From positions 1,922,001-1,986,000 of the forward strand of contig JAGFMI010000004.1 of the NCBI GenBank assembly GCA_021030905.1: a DNA stretch of 64,000 nt. Reading direction: 5' to 3'. Origin of the DNA: Pyrenula massariospora (taxonomy: Eukaryota > Ascomycota > Eurotiomycetes > Pyrenulales > Pyrenulaceae). How positions within the stretch are numbered: the stretch's first letter is position 1; each line of letters starts with the position of its first letter. The notes beneath the pieces were generated by a model. The model had not been told where the DNA came from and made no database searches. It worked only from the letters and a program-made list of their open reading frames with translations. The position numbers and the translations under genes were made by a program. Below are positions 43,921 through 56,682 of this stretch, piece after piece.

Positions 43921-45536
43921 TCAACCCGTTTCCTCTCTCCTCTGCCTCATAAAAGCCGCCACCTGATCCACCTTACTAACAAAAAACATTCTCTTAGCAT
44001 TACTCTTCCACACTAGAACTCCCACTTCGTCTGCATACCTCATCGGCTTCTCATACTCGTCCTGGTTCGGGAAGTCCTTGAAAAGAAACCCATGCGTCGC
44101 CGTCATTCTATCACGTTCGATCTGCCACAGGTTTATCTGGTCGATGATGGTGGGTGGGAGGATTGAGTGTTGGAGTTGGCGGGCCGAGGAGGATTGATCA
44201 TTTGTGCTTGATGAGGATGTGTTGGTGTTGTTAGCGGCTTCCAAGGCAGCATGCTGTCGCATCTGTGGGTGCGCGTGCGTAGAGAGATATGAGATGATTT
44301 GTTCGGCGGTGATGCCCATTTGCACAGCGCGCTGCACGGAGTGTTTGGTCATTTTGCCTGTGACGAGGTTCGGGTGGCGAGAGCGGAGGTTGACGAAGAG
44401 AGCGAGGAGAGAAATCTGCAGTGGCGAGGAAGTATATGCGTAGAGACGGTAATTAGTTTCGATTATGATGAAGCCACCTCCGCCGGTGGAGGATGAGCTG
44501 TGTAACGAGGAGGAGAGAGTGGAGCTCACGGATGCGAGAGCGGATGTGGAGTCTGAGGTGAGAGTTACGGCGAGTCGGGTCGGGTAATAGTGTGACGGTG
44601 TGGGCTCGGTTTTGCTGAGAGGTGGTTGATATACAATGCCCATCTGGTTAAGGTCGGCTAAGATGCGGCGTTGTGTTTCTGTCAACGAGGCGAGGGAGTA
44701 AGACCTGCCAAGTTCGAGCGAAGAAACAAGGAAGAGGAACGAGAGAATCTCAACCTTAGTCATTTGGAGGCTTTCGGCATTTTCGACGTAGATGAAGAGG
44801 AGAGCCCAGACTTGAGTATTGATATCCTGCAATACGAATGCAAAACCTTCTTTGGTGATTTTTGGTCGTCCGCGTAATAGTTCAATAAAATGCCCCATCT
44901 TAAGAAGCTCTATCACACCTCTGGACGGTTCGCTATTAAGGAGTGTGGGATCTAGCTCAATATTGGCACTATTCCCCACCATGTAGCTCAATATTCCCTC
45001 CCATTGATTGCGGGCAAACGAGTCGAGCTCTGAAATTGTGACTTGAGACCGAACGGGTTCTTCATAGATGACGCCAAAGGACTGATGCTGACCTCCGCCA
45101 GTAAGGGCCAGTCGAAGAGAGCGGGCGAAGTTGGTTGTCAGGGCGAAGGCTTTGGCCTGTGATCTGGTGGTGGTATCTTTGAAGATGTGATAGCGTCGCA
45201 AGAGCTCTATAGCATTCTCTCGCTCGCTTCAAAAGCAGTTAGGAGCGATATCTCAGAACCGATAAGGAAGCTTGCCGTCGGCTGGTAGACTTCACCCAAA
45301 GGTCAAGATCGGCGACAGGGAGGGGCCCTTTCATGTACAGCATTGCCATCACCAAGCTTTTGGCTGCAATTCAGATTAGCACTGCTACTTGCAAGTCTTC
45401 AAAGAAGCTCACCAAGATCTGATAGCCGCTTGCGAAATATGGCCAGAGCTGAGGATGGGTGTTGGTACAGACGGAAGAAATCAGTGCCAGGGAGTGTCTC
45501 GATACACTCCCAGGACTGGAGCATGGAGTCGGACAT
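43921..45536 (-). CDS. TFB2: TFIIH core subunit Tfb2 (p52), 3 exons with one GC-AG intron
   Basis: A subunit of the TFIIH complex, which opens promoters and repair sites; Tfb2 stimulates the XPB/Ssl2 ATPase. It is 505 aa. Exons are 45413-45536, 45276-45363 and 43921-45226. The first intron (45364-45412) is GTGAGC..CAG, phase 1. The second (45227-45275) begins GC and ends AAG with a CTAAC branch, phase 2. Only that GC donor gives the conserved WVKSTSRR-ERENAIELLRR join. The start at 45536 gives a short leader, then ECIETLPGTDFFRLYQ and AIFRKRLSDLAKSLVMAMLY, matching the family N-terminus. The last 60 residues form the Tfb5-binding end (LFKDFPNQDEY, VLVWKSNAKRMFFV). The next in-frame ATG at 45524 is possible. 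Confidence 0.93.
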
Positions 45537-46183
45537 GTTGGGCAAGCAGTTATCAGAGAAGTGCTCGCCCAAGTCCGTGTCATCGATCGATCATGGCGTT
45601 GTTTGCGGAGAGATGCCTGGAGATCTGAAGGCTGCAATTCAACATTGCGTGTAGAAAAATCCCGGCAAGCCGCAAAAACCACTCGCGCACTTTGCTCCAA
45701 TTCTCAAACGACTGTTTGAGACAAGAAAGAGAAGTGTAACGCCGGCCTCGAATGTTGTCGAGAGCTCTACTCGATAACGATGACGGCCGTAGCGTTTGTA
45801 AGAAAGGTGAGGCTATATCTTTCATTACATTGTTCAATTTATGTTCCACCTATTGTGTTTCCTTTCGTGTTCCTCACCTGGGATTCTACTTATTCGAAAG
45901 GGTTGGGAACGAGTCAGCCAACAGCGTGGGCCCCCTTTTCCAGTAGAGTCTATTTGGAAACTTAATACTATAAGAGAGTCACTTACAACTTTCTGGTTTA
46001 GGTTTTTGAGTCTTTTAGAGCAACTTCAGGTTTAGAGCCTCGGTATGGGCTTTCCAACTTATCGTAAGTACAGTAGCTAATTGACTGGCAGATTGCTTGA
46101 CAGCGTGCGTGACCGTGCCGTTCGCTTTTTCTATGTGGACGAGGCTTCCATTCATCTTTTCATCAGCGGACTGATTTCAATAG
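45537..46183. other. Intergenic, divergent promoter side
   Basis: 647 bp between the TFB2 start (minus) and the first supportable exon of the thioesterase (plus). The true 5' exon of the thioesterase must lie here but was not resolved. A GTAAGT at 46064 is a possible donor for it. Confidence 0.5.
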
Positions 46184-46727
46184 CTCCGAGTTACGTCAGC
46201 TTCGGCTGGCAAAGTCCATTTTGAGCTCCCCATAGAGAAGCATCATACCAATCGTCTTGGTATCCTTCATGGGGGTACAATCGCGAGCATGGGTAAGATC
46301 ACTCGGCAGTAGTTAGCCGCTCTATTTACACGTCTTTCAAGTCGACCTTGGCGGCTCCCTTGCCCTCGCATCAAGGGGTATGTTCTCTACCGGAGTGTCC
46401 ACCGATCTCAATGTGACCTACCTGAACGAGGGAGGTAAGATAGGAGATATCATTAAGGCAGAGGCAGTTTGTGATAAATGTATTTACCGTTTGACCATTC
46501 ACAAAAACTGCTCATGCTGACCTAGTGTAGTTGGAAAAACCCTCGCATTCACCTCGATACGGTTTATCAACAGGAACAACGACCTAGTCGCTCGCGGTAG
46601 TCATACAAAATATGTTGTTCAGGCCTCCAAAGACCCTCAGAATTCCGAATGGGAAGGATTCTCAGCGCCAGGCAAAGGGCCCAAAGTCACATTTACTCAC
46701 CCTGAGGTCGAGGAAATGAAATTGTAG
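46184..46727 (+). CDS. Hotdog-fold thioesterase (PaaI/ACOT13-like), short exons, 5' exon unresolved
   Basis: Three exons join in frame: 46184-46292, 46342-46479 and 46531-46727. The introns are GTAAGA..AAG (49 bp) and GTATTT..TAG (51 bp, GCTGAC branch), both phase 1. The protein shows the hotdog thioesterase signature HGGTIASMVDLGGSLA, preceded by PIEKHHTNRLG. STDLNVTYLNEGG, then FGKTLAFTSIRF and ARGSHTKYV follow, ending EEMKL. This family hydrolyses acyl-CoA thioesters, often in mitochondria. A TAG stands immediately before the first exon in frame, so a preceding exon ending in phase 0 is needed, and I could not find one with an ATG. A 5'-truncated copy is therefore not excluded. Confidence 0.75.
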
Positions 46728-47351
46728 GGAGAGTTGCTGATAGACAAGAAAATCACTAGAAGTCACAAAATTACTCGAGGTACTCAACCCGTTCTTGTAG
46801 GTCCGCATTCCTCGCCTGCTTCAAAAGCCCGTGTAGTAAATGTTCGATGGCACTGCAGTGCGCTGCACAGGAGGCTAGCTTATGACGTTGAGGCGGAGGA
46901 CAACCTGTTGGAATGCAGCACGATCATCGAGATGCAAAAAAGCTTAACTATTCAACTATCTCCGTTCATTACTTCATAGATCCCAGATGGCGACGGTAAG
47001 CATTTGACTTTCATCTTTCGACGCCAATTGCAGTGTTGTAGCTGCATGTTTTCTTTTGGACAAATGTTCGAACGTATCTTCGCCAGATAACGTATACGCT
47101 TCACACTTTGTTTTGTAATTCAGGCCTTGGCAGTCTTCGCCCATACGGTTCGTCTCACAAGTTCGCCAAGTTGGTTCATTTGTTTCTGTTTGTTGTCGCG
47201 TCGACTTGGCTGGCGATTTGGCGCTCTTTCCATTTTTATGCTCCTTCCCCTGGCGGCGGTCTTGGTTGCCTGTCCACCCACGTTCTATTCCAACATTCAC
47301 TCGCATCTCACTTTTCACCATCACAACAACGAAACTTTTTATACCTTTGTG
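46728..47351. other. Intergenic with leader of the next gene
   Basis: 624 bp between two plus-strand genes. The frame of the downstream gene is open back to 47127 but without a convincing start; an in-frame ATG at 47238 is possible. No other feature is seen. Confidence 0.5.
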
Positions 47352-49368
47352 ATGCCCATGGAGCCGATCCCTCTCCACCCTTCAGTGATTCTACAAGGCC
47401 ACGAACGACGGTCTTCAATTCCAAGACCCACCTCCACTTATCCATTTTCCAAGCCTTTGCCACTTGCGCCGGGCCCGAGCAGACTCGGGTTGATCGGCCA
47501 CGCTGGAAGCAGACTACCAAAATCTGATACGACGACCTCTATTGCCGACACGCCATCGCTCAGTCATTCCCGTTCTCCCAAGAAACATACCAAGAGAGAG
47601 TACGTGGTTCCCCAACGGCAACTGCTAGGCCCGCTAGGCCCTCCGACCCCGAAGTCGTCAAGCATCTCGACTACCTCGTCCATCAGCATCACACCGCGCC
47701 ACAGTCCAATAAAGTTCCAGACTCCTACCAATTGCGGCTCGGAGATGGGCGGTCATACTGCAACGGATACGTCTCCAATTGACGCTACGACTTGGAAGGA
47801 GAGAAGTAAGACCAAGCAGGAAAACCAACTGGCCTGTAACAGCCACGATCTCACCAAAAGAACTGCTACGTTAGGTCGAGGAGAGCTATCTACAAGAAAT
47901 GCGAAGGATCAACATGAGCTAGAGACTCCGCGACTTCGGAGACTACCAACGCCTGGGCCATTTGCTCATCGCGCTCATGCTTCCCATCCCGCGCCACACA
48001 CAGGATTACCAAAGGTGAAGAGGAGCCCCAATAGGTTACGCGAGATCCAAGACGTATGGTCTGCCTATGCAGGAGTCTCGACCTTAGACCAGACGAATTT
48101 GATTCGCAAACGTCCTACACACAGCGTAACAACACCTAGTCTTCAGGAATCGTCATCGACAGCCTCCTTCCAAGACAACTGTGAGACTGATGAAGATCCA
48201 CGCTCAGTGAGTGTGCTGAGAGCTTCATGTTATGAAACCAGAGCTAATTCATTAGCAGATCTATTTTCCCCTTCCGAATTCATATTTTCTCGGCAGACTC
48301 CTGACGCTTATCGACAGGCAAAGACACTTGGATAATTTTACGTCAAAAAAGGACGACTCTTCAGGGACAGCATCACACCAACCACAGAGCAATCAGGACT
48401 CGGAGGAAGACTCAGACGCTGCGGATGCTCGGCGGGCTGCAAAAGCCTTAGAGGAGCTGAGAATATGCTGCAGGTCCGAGGAGGCACTAAGAGCCTTTGA
48501 AGCTTTCAGAATACAGTACAGTTTTGATAAGAGAAGGAAACATCTGAATTCAACGCATCGCGCTGCTGCAGTGACAGCCCCGCCGCCTGCCTATTCCCTT
48601 TTGGATGTGAAAAGCTTTCCGAAGCTTTCCGTCGTTAAAGAGAAGCCACTTAAACCCGTCTGTAACAACGACGTTGGTGAGGCACCGACAAGAGCCAAAG
48701 TTGGAGGAATAGCCAAGAGCAAGACAATGGGTAGCTTACGAGTTATTCCGTCACAATCGAGTCCGAGCCTACCAGGCCCAGTGAAGGATACGGATAACTC
48801 TGGGAGTGTTGCTCAAACCCCTAGCGCTCAAAACACGCCTCGCATACAGCGAGCTTCGAGACAACGAGCCAATACAGAATACTCTAGTGTCCAATCACCG
48901 CCTCAACCACCCAGAGCAAAACTGCTGAGAAGGCGCACAGAAGTAGATGAGAACTGGACCTCCAACGCCCCGCCCGTGCGTCTGCCCAAGTCTCAAACGC
49001 TGCCCTGGCTCCAAAGAAAAAGCCCCCTGAGAGCTCCCTTTGGCCCAGAGGCACCAAGGACGTCGAAGACGCCGATGTCACTGAGCGGCAGGACGCCAGC
49101 GAGCTTAAAGTCGCCGGAAACTGCGACCATGGTCGGAGAGTGCGGTGTGAGCATTAGCTCTGGTTCGAGGAAGAGCAGTGGGTCGGGGACGGAGAAGTTG
49201 AAGAAGGTTTTTACTGAAGGGATGGGTGTGGTGAGGCGGTTGGGCAGGAGTTTTACCGGGTCGGATTCGGTGGTGAATGCGAGGGAGTATGGGGCTGGTG
49301 AGAAGAGGAGTATGGAAGATAGGGGTAGAGAGTGGCGGGATAGGGGGATGGGCGGTCCGCACTGGTAG
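47352..49368 (+). CDS. Large disordered protein, unknown function, 2 exons
   Basis: 654 aa from exons 47352-48206 and 48259-49368. The 52-bp intron is GTGAGT..CAG, phase 0, with a GCTAAT branch. The start is read as MPMEPIPLHPS at 47352; an upstream in-frame ATG at 47238 would add a Leu/His-rich leader. The protein is dominated by Ser, Pro, Thr, Arg and Lys with low complexity. The splice creates one compact segment (YFPLPNSYFLGRLLTLIDR) followed by an acidic DSEEDSDAADARRAAKALEEL helix. That segment is the only part likely to fold. Multiple SP/TP sites suggest phosphorylation. No family is recognised. Confidence 0.7.
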
Positions 49369-49762
49369 CGAGGGTGGGCGGAAGCTATGGGATGGAGAAG
49401 TCGATCTTTGCAGCGCCGGGGAAGTGGTAAGGAAACCGTGTGATGGATAGTCTGCAGAGAGCTGAACTGGTGCAATGTTAAAGTTGTGGGCATGGAGATC
49501 TATCTATTAGTGGACAGATAGAGACTTCAAATACGACGCTCACTGTTGTTTCTCTCGGCCTAACCAAGTACTCGCTAAGTATTTTTATTCCACACTCAGA
49601 ATTCCAGGTCCCTTCCAAGGACCCCAGGTTGAAACCAGATATCACGACCGTTCGCGCACTACCTGTTTAGACACCCGGACAATTTTCCCCCAACCGAACA
49701 CACCTTCAGAGATAGAACGTGTCAGAAATAGACCCAGCAATTGCCCTGAGTGCGTCCATCCC
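49369..49762. other. Intergenic between convergent genes
   Basis: 394 bp holding the 3' ends of the disordered-protein gene and of TOF1. Nothing else is seen. Confidence 0.6.
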
Positions 49763-52700
49763 TCATTCATCCTCATCGCTATCCACAATAAAACCCGCCC
49801 TCCTCACCCGCTGCTTCGGCGCGCTGGAGGAGATGTCTTCCCCACCTCTCCCCTTTGCTGGTTCCGCGTCCACGTCCACGTCCATGTGCTCTGCCTCTGG
49901 CTTTGGCAACGCTGGCGCCGGAGAGGAGATGGGCGTGTCGGTCTCCTCGTCTGCGGCGGAGTTGGGCGGCGAGCTGCGGGCGGGAGAGGACGAGGAGGAG
50001 TTGAGGTTAGTGGGGAGGGTAGAAGATACGGGTTTGGGGGTTTTGGGTGGGTTCTGCTTTCTTCGCTTGAGTTGCCGATGGCGTGTGGTGGAGGGGATGT
50101 TTTCTTTGTCCGAGCCGGAGTCTGGATCTGTGTCTGAGGGAGCTGAGGTTGTGTCGGAAGCCGAATCTACCTCTTCGACGTCGCCATCGTCGTTGTCGAG
50201 GCCGATGCCTAGGCCGATCGCTAACTCGTCCAGATCGCTCATGTCCGCGTCTATACCGTCATCTCCACCTCTACCCCTCTTCCTCCCCTTATTCTCACTC
50301 CTCCCCAGCAACATCGCCCCTACAACCCTTTCCTCTTGGTCTCTCCGCCTCTTCTCCTCCATCACAAAGAACTCCTTGTCCGCTTCCTCATCCGTATCAT
50401 CGTCGCTCTCCCGAATATACAGGTCCGACTTGATCTTTCTCCTTCTCGCCAGCGCATTCTCTTCCCTCGCCCGCCTCTTCTCCGCCAGGAGCTCTTCGTC
50501 TGGATCCGCGTTTCGTTTCCGCTTCAGCGTCTTCTTCGTTGGCTTTGGTTTCCTACTGTTCGGGTCTTTGGGGTTCAAGTTATCCGGGAACTGGAAATCT
50601 TCAGCGTCGAGGTCAGAGCCCTCGGAGTCGGAGATGAAAGCTGCGCGGAGAGCTTCGGCTTCGGCTTCTTCGTCTCCTCCTTCGAGGTGCATGCGGGATG
50701 TCTTGGCGCGGCGGAGGAGGTCGAGAGGTTCTTCCCCATCGAAGGTGGTGATTGGTGATTGGAGATTTTGTTCGACGATCTGGATGGTTTCGTGTAGTGC
50801 AGATGAGCTTAGAGAGGAGGGGATGTGCCAGGTTTGGGGTGTGTAGGACTCGGTTTGAACGAAGCCGACGAGGGACATTAGGAGGCGGGCTTTGGCATTT
50901 TTGGCAATGGAGAGCGTGTCGGCAGAGGAACGAGGTTTTACGTCTGGGATGAGTTAGTGAATAAGTGATGATCAAACAACGTAATGGCTGCGTACTTATT
51001 AATGGAGGAAGAGCCGACGGTTCATTGCTATCCTCAGCGGACTGATCGGTAGAGCTTGCACCTGCACTCGCTAATGCCTGAAGTTCCTTTCTGGCTTGAG
51101 CTTCCACCTCCCAACTCTTGCGCTCGTCGAAGGCAATTTCTAGATTTCGGAGCACCATATGAACAGGGTCCATATTGTTTTCTGCCTTGAGGGCTCCAAT
51201 TACGACGCTAATCTGATCAGCAAGAGACTTCGCTCGAGCGCTAACCTCCAGCTCCATTGGATTTCTCGAAGACTGCGAAGATGGCTTCTCATGGCCAAAT
51301 TCAAGGAAAAAGACGGTTGAAGGTATCTTGCTGAATAGCATCTCGATTATCAGCTCTGGCTGCTCATTCAATTTCTTGAAGAGCCGCTTAATCAGCTGGC
51401 GAGCAAACTCCTCCCACTCCTTGAACATCTCATGCCCAGAGTCAAGACCGGCCGGCCCTTTGACCATCTTGTAGAATAATTGTATGATATCAACCCGATA
51501 CAGAAGCACAGCAAGCTCCTGCTTGAATGCTACGCGGTAGAAGAAGCGGTGACATCGTTTAGATTGCTCAACAGAAAGCTCCCGGTAGTACTTGGCGAAT
51601 GCGACAAATGTGTCGACACTCTTCTGCGTGCTAAACTTCGCTGAAAAACGATTGAAGTCGAATTTGCGCTCCCTCGATACCTGCGCCGCATCGATAAGAT
51701 CTTCGTCTTCAGACTTGTCGGCGGAAGGATCCTCATTGTCACCTTCACCATTCTCTCTTGCAGCAGCTCTCTGTTTCCGTCGCGCCTGACGTCGAGATCG
51801 GATCTGCAAATCAACGTTTTCTTTGGAGTACCTTTCTAGCATACGCAGAAATACATGGGCGAGATGCGTACATGAATCCAAGAAGCCAAAGCCCTGGTCC
51901 TTAAAGTCTCGTAAGATATTGACGATGCGATCATGTGTAGTTTCTTCGTAAAAGATTCGGCTCTGGATATTGTCTGCAATTTCCTTGTCATCGTCAATCG
52001 GCGATTGGGTCATATCCTGAACTGTAAGAAGTATTTGTGTGAAGCATCGCATGCAGGAATTCAGGTCCTGCCACTCTTTTTGATCCATTGCAATCTGCAT
52101 GGATCTATTCAGCGTAATAAACATCTCCTGATTCAGCACACCAGCTACGAGACCGTAACTGTCAACTTCAAAGTCGGTCCGCAATTTGTCTCTTTGATGA
52201 TCGCGGAGGTGCCTCGCTCGGCGAGCTCTTTCGGCGTGAAGAAACCACGACACGACATAAAAATACTGCCGGTAGTTCACCGGCAAGAGTCTTTCAGCTT
52301 CACGCTCAACAGCCCTGCGAAGATGAACAAAAAGCGGGTTAAAGCCAGAGTCAAGAAATTCCTCCACAAATACCCGCAAGCAGTCACTAGCAGAGCTCGT
52401 CAGAGTCACATCTCGGTCGAAGTCCTGGATTGAATGTTCATCGTGCTTCCTTCTCTGCCTTGGTTTTTTCCACTTCTTTGATCCATCCATTTTCGCCAAG
52501 GTATGATGCCCATCCTTCAGCGTGTCTTGTCCCGATACAGTGGAATACTTTTCTTCATCCCGCTTGACCCAGATCATTGTGCCAAACCTTCCATGCCGGG
52601 TTGGCGCTGCCTTCTTGTAATCCCGGTGCATACCCTTTTCCTGCTTCAAGACATCCCTTAATTCGCCTGTCTTCATAGTCTTCCGTTGCGTTTCGTTCAT

Positions 52701-53526
52701 GAACAACTTCTCGACGTCGAGGCCTCGGACTAGGTGAAAAAGAATCTCCAAAATGATCACGTCCTGCACGTCAAAATCGTCTCCCATATTCGAGCACAGC
52801 GTGAGAAGTAGAGCGAACACGTCCTGAAACTTGAAAGCCTCAATGGTTGCCGAACGTGAGGTTTCGTTCTCTAAACCTTGACTGGGAAGCCCCGGGTTCT
52901 GGGATATAATGGTAATGTTTCTCAAAAAATAGAGCATAAGCTTAATGATACCCTCATCGCGTGGCGACCTTTCTCCTCGAGGCATCGCGATTGGTGGAAG
53001 TCCGACCCGCACAGCTATTCGCAGAATGCGGGCTGTGTCATGTCCAATTATACCGGCCTTGTACAATACCTGAGCCTGCTCTAGGTACGGCGTATGTCGG
53101 TAGTGATTCTCCGTTGTCTGGTGATCTAACGGCCATGTTAATGGTACAAGAATCTCCAGACAAGCCAAAGCGATTCGCGATTTGAGCTTATCAGCGGGTG
53201 CGCTGTTGGAACATGAAGCGAGGATAGGGAGAAGGTCTCCATTGACAAGTTTGGCTTCTGCAAGACATCGGGCAACATCGAGTCGATCAGTCTTCTCGTC
53301 GTATAGCTTGAGCCATCTCTTTAGATCCCGCAGGCATGCAAGAGCATCGTCTCCCAAGATATACTGGCCATGCTCGTCGCTACCAGCTCCACCAAGCTGA
53401 AAGCGTTAGCATATTATCCTGGATTAACCGTATGGGTGTACTTACAGCAGTAACCAAGCTGTATATGTAGGCTCGAACCTCTGGGTCAATTGTCTGCGCA
53501 GCCTGGAAAGGATTCTCGGCCTCCAT
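49763..53526 (-). CDS. TOF1: Topoisomerase 1-associated factor 1 (Tof1/Timeless), replication fork protection
   Basis: A nuclear fork-protection subunit that, with Csm3/Tipin, couples helicase and polymerase and supports the replication checkpoint. It is 1220 aa from exons 53446-53526, 50996-53396 and 49763-50943. The introns are 53397-53445 (GTAAGT..CAG, phase 0) and 50944-50995 (GTACGC..CAG, phase 1, CTAAC branch). The short first exon starts MEAENPFQAAQTIDPEVRAY and joins to a LGGAGSDEHG segment and then GDDALACLRDLKRWLK, the conserved Timeless N-terminus. The Timeless domain covers about the first 300 residues. A central conserved part includes DFNRFSAKFSTQKSVDTFVAFAKYY. The last 350 residues are acidic and basic low complexity with KRKR-type nuclear signals. 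Length is normal for the fungal family. Confidence 0.95.
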
Positions 53527-54586
53527 TACGATGATGAAGGAGGACTCAACTCATACTGGGGCGTTGCGTGTGTTCTTACTCAGCCTTTGGGCGTTGCAGT
53601 CGTGCTGGTATAAGACATGGACCTCTCTATTTTCTTGCCGGGAGACGCGTTCTGCGGGGAGACGCGCCACGCGGGCGCGATATCGGGGCGGCGACGTGAG
53701 CTTTCGGCATCGGGGAATTATATGTCCGAGCTAGGCCGAGGCTCCCCGTCGCAGGCTAAATCGCTGTCCGTCATCTCAGCAAAGTGCTTCACCTTGGAGA
53801 TGGCCCAGGAGAAAAGGAGCTGCATCTCCTTGTTTCCCCGATTCCTGCGCTGATCTTCGTCGCGCAACCGCCCCATGCATTTGTTGTTAGAAGACCGCCC
53901 ACCCTCGACCTACATGATCTTCTCATGAGCTTCCTCATGAGGAGAACGGGTTAATAACCGAACTTGTCGCCCCTCAGGAGGACCCTACCGGTCCATTCGT
54001 GGAGACCCACCACCCCCAGCAAGCGTCCCCTGATTTGCTTCCTTGCCTTTCTCACCACGATCTCGGATCATTCAAAGCTCTTCAATTCGCCTACGGCTGC
54101 CTGTAACCCTTGTGTGAGAGCACTGCGCATCCCGGATCAGCAGCGTCCACGAGTTCCTTCCTGCATCGACCACGTTCCGCCCCCACGCTTTCACGCAAGT
54201 CTCCTTGCGAGGTGTAGAAGCGAGTGTCGTCAATTGAACGATCGCAACGTCGCAGAGAGCTTTCCTTCCATTTATAGATATCGCCAATTCATGCCGCAAC
54301 CAACCTTTCCTTTCGCAAGCTTCCTTAACCGAACCGCCAGACGACGAGCTGTTCGAGAACCTTTGTCGCTGCTTCAAAACAATCGCTGAGCGATGTTGAC
54401 GACTGCTCTCGCAGCGGGCTGATGAGACTGTGTCCTTGAAGAGAAAACACCGGCGTCACAATCGCCACTCTTTACGATATTGTTGGATCGCTTGCCTTTG
54501 GGAATACGCTTGGAGTTGGAAGGCACACTGTCGCGCCGGCCTTGAAAACACTACCCTCCCTGACTACCTGATACTTTCTTTCCAGC
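53527..54586. other. Intergenic, divergent promoters of TOF1 and the HSF-domain gene
   Basis: 1.06 kb between divergent starts. Plus-strand frames of 141 and 71 codons near 54.0-54.6 kb look like translated leader rather than protein. Long leaders are common for fungal regulators of this type. Confidence 0.5.
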
Positions 54587-56682
54587 ATGACAACAGTGGC
54601 ACATCAGCACTCTCGAAGCCCCTTTTCCATACCAACTGGATCTAGTGACAGGAATCGAACTGTTCCAGTCCTTAATGCCTCAACGGCCTCGTCAGAATCT
54701 CCGAGAGGCGGCGATCCAATGGATGTTACACCTCCGCCAACAGCAACCATGGGTCCTCCGATTCATAGCAGCCCCGAGATAGAACAAGGCTCAAACAACT
54801 CTCATGGATCTGGAAATGGAAATAGTGGGAATACAGCACCAGCTGTAGGAGCCGCAGCTGCAGCTGCACACGGACCCAAGGTCGTGCAAACTGCCTTTAT
54901 TCATAAACTTTACAAGTAAGCGACCTAGCGGTTCGATAGTGATCCCAAATATCTGACTGGATTTCAGTATGCTCGAAGATCAGAGTATACAAAACTTGAT
55001 ATCTTGGTCTAGCTCTAACGATAGCTTTGTGATGTCTCCGACGAATGAATTTTCAAAAGTTCTTGCGTAAGTCTAGATCTACCATTTCCGCAGAACGCTA
55101 CTGACTTTCTCAGCCAATATTTCAAACATACCAATATCTCCTCTTTTGTTAGACAACTGAATATGTACGGATTTCATAAAGGTTTGTCAGAACAACCTCG
55201 ACTTGAATGCGGACTTACATTGTTCTAGTCAGCGACGTTTTTCATACAGGATCTCCAGAACACCCAATGTGGGAATTTAAGCATGGGAATGGCAGCTTCA
55301 AGAAAGGTGACCTGGTTGGCTTGAGGGAGATCAAAAGGCGAGCTTCAAGGCACGCCTTGATACACAGAGACTCGTTTTCTAGTCATAAGCCAGCGGTTTC
55401 ACAACCAGGAACACCGGCGGAGCCAATGCCAGACACCACCGATGTTCGATTGCTCAACCTCGAGCAATCGCTTTATGACATGCATTCACGACTTGCAAGG
55501 ACAGAGGACGGGTACGCGTCAATGAGTTTGAAGTACCAGGCAATATCCGAAGGCTTGGGCCGGTGTCAGCAGTGGAGCCAGTCATTGTCACACCTTCTAC
55601 AAGTTTCGATACCAGATCGAGAGAACCCTATTCACCGAGATATCTCGAATCTACAGTCAGAAATTTTACGGCAGATTGAGGCAGCTCGTGCCATCGAAAG
55701 CTCTCATGAAGCTTTACTCTCTGGCCGACAGCCCTATTTCCATAACATGACACTCGACGCCCCTCTATCACCCCGGCAAATGCCTCACCCGGGACAGGAT
55801 ATGGATTCGAGTCAAGCTTCGTATCCGTCATCTCGCCGAGCATCTGCTTTCGAAATACCTGCCAATCCAGCTCGCCCTACGGCCATGTCGCGGCCACCTC
55901 TTCCTTCTCACCTCGCTATCTCTCCGCGCCGCTTTGGTTCAATTAGTGGCGCCTCGGGCAGTAGTAGCAATCCACCATCTTCTGGCTATCCGCCAAATCG
56001 GTCCCCACTACCCCCATCACAGCCTCCTCAACCACATCCTCTCTCCGCCGTATCTCCACCACCCTCCTACCTCGCGCGCCGCCATACTTCAGCCGACATT
56101 CGAACACACGGCTGGCCTCCTGGCTCAGAATCTGCTAACACCGATCAGCAGCAGCCGTCGCAAAATTCTTATGGGTCTGGCGGCGCTCCCGCTTGGCCCT
56201 CCTCGCCTCAACGGACGCCTAATACCAACAGCCATAGTGCTGCTTCTGGAGCACCACCATTACCCGACAATGACGTCCGCGCTGTCCTTGCTCAATACGA
56301 AATGGGCGGTCCTCGTCGGGCTACCGCTCAATATGTTGGCAGCGGAGGTAACAACAATCACTCCCGCCAGCCGAGCCCTCCCTTACCTCCACTCACCAAT
56401 ACCTCGGATGGTACAACAGGCAGCACTCTAAGTGCCGACAGCGCTGCAGGGACGTGGAGCATGGGTGGCCCTCGATTTCCAAGGATGCAATTACCCGATT
56501 TCGGTGGCGGCGTGGGAATGGGCATGGGGAGCGCGCCTGTCACGAGGAGAAGTAGCATGGCAAGCAATGTGCATAGCTTGTTGAACCCGGCAGAGACGGC
56601 CGAACGCGAAGGGGAAGATGAAGGCTTGGGAGTAATGCATTCGTACGTTGGAGAGGAGAGGAAAAGGAAAAGACTTGGATAG
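54587..56682 (+). CDS. HSF-type DNA-binding transcription factor, Sfl1-like, 4 exons
   Basis: A nuclear regulator of 649 aa. Exons are 54587-54915, 54968-55066, 55114-55181 and 55229-56682. The introns are 52, 47 and 47 bp with phases 2, 2 and 1. The heat-shock-factor DNA-binding domain spans about residues 100-215 and is spread over all four exons. It runs from TAFIHKLYN through [29 protein letters not shown] and [16 protein letters not shown]. The extension [18 protein letters not shown] after the domain is typical of the Sfl1 branch, which represses flocculation and filament genes in yeasts. A coiled-coil (around [20 protein letters not shown]) should give oligomers. The rest is Pro/Ser/Gly-rich and ends in a basic KRKRLG tail. 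Target genes are not predictable. Confidence 0.92.

Noticed and set aside
47127-47351. N-terminal extension of the disordered protein beginning at a TTG
   Set aside because: The first codon is not ATG and the stretch is leader-like; the start at 47352 is preferred.
49719-50846. 375-codon open frame on the plus strand
   Set aside because: It lies exactly antisense to the low-complexity C-terminal exon of TOF1; its Ser/Leu/Arg-rich translation is the complement of acidic and Ser-rich codons.
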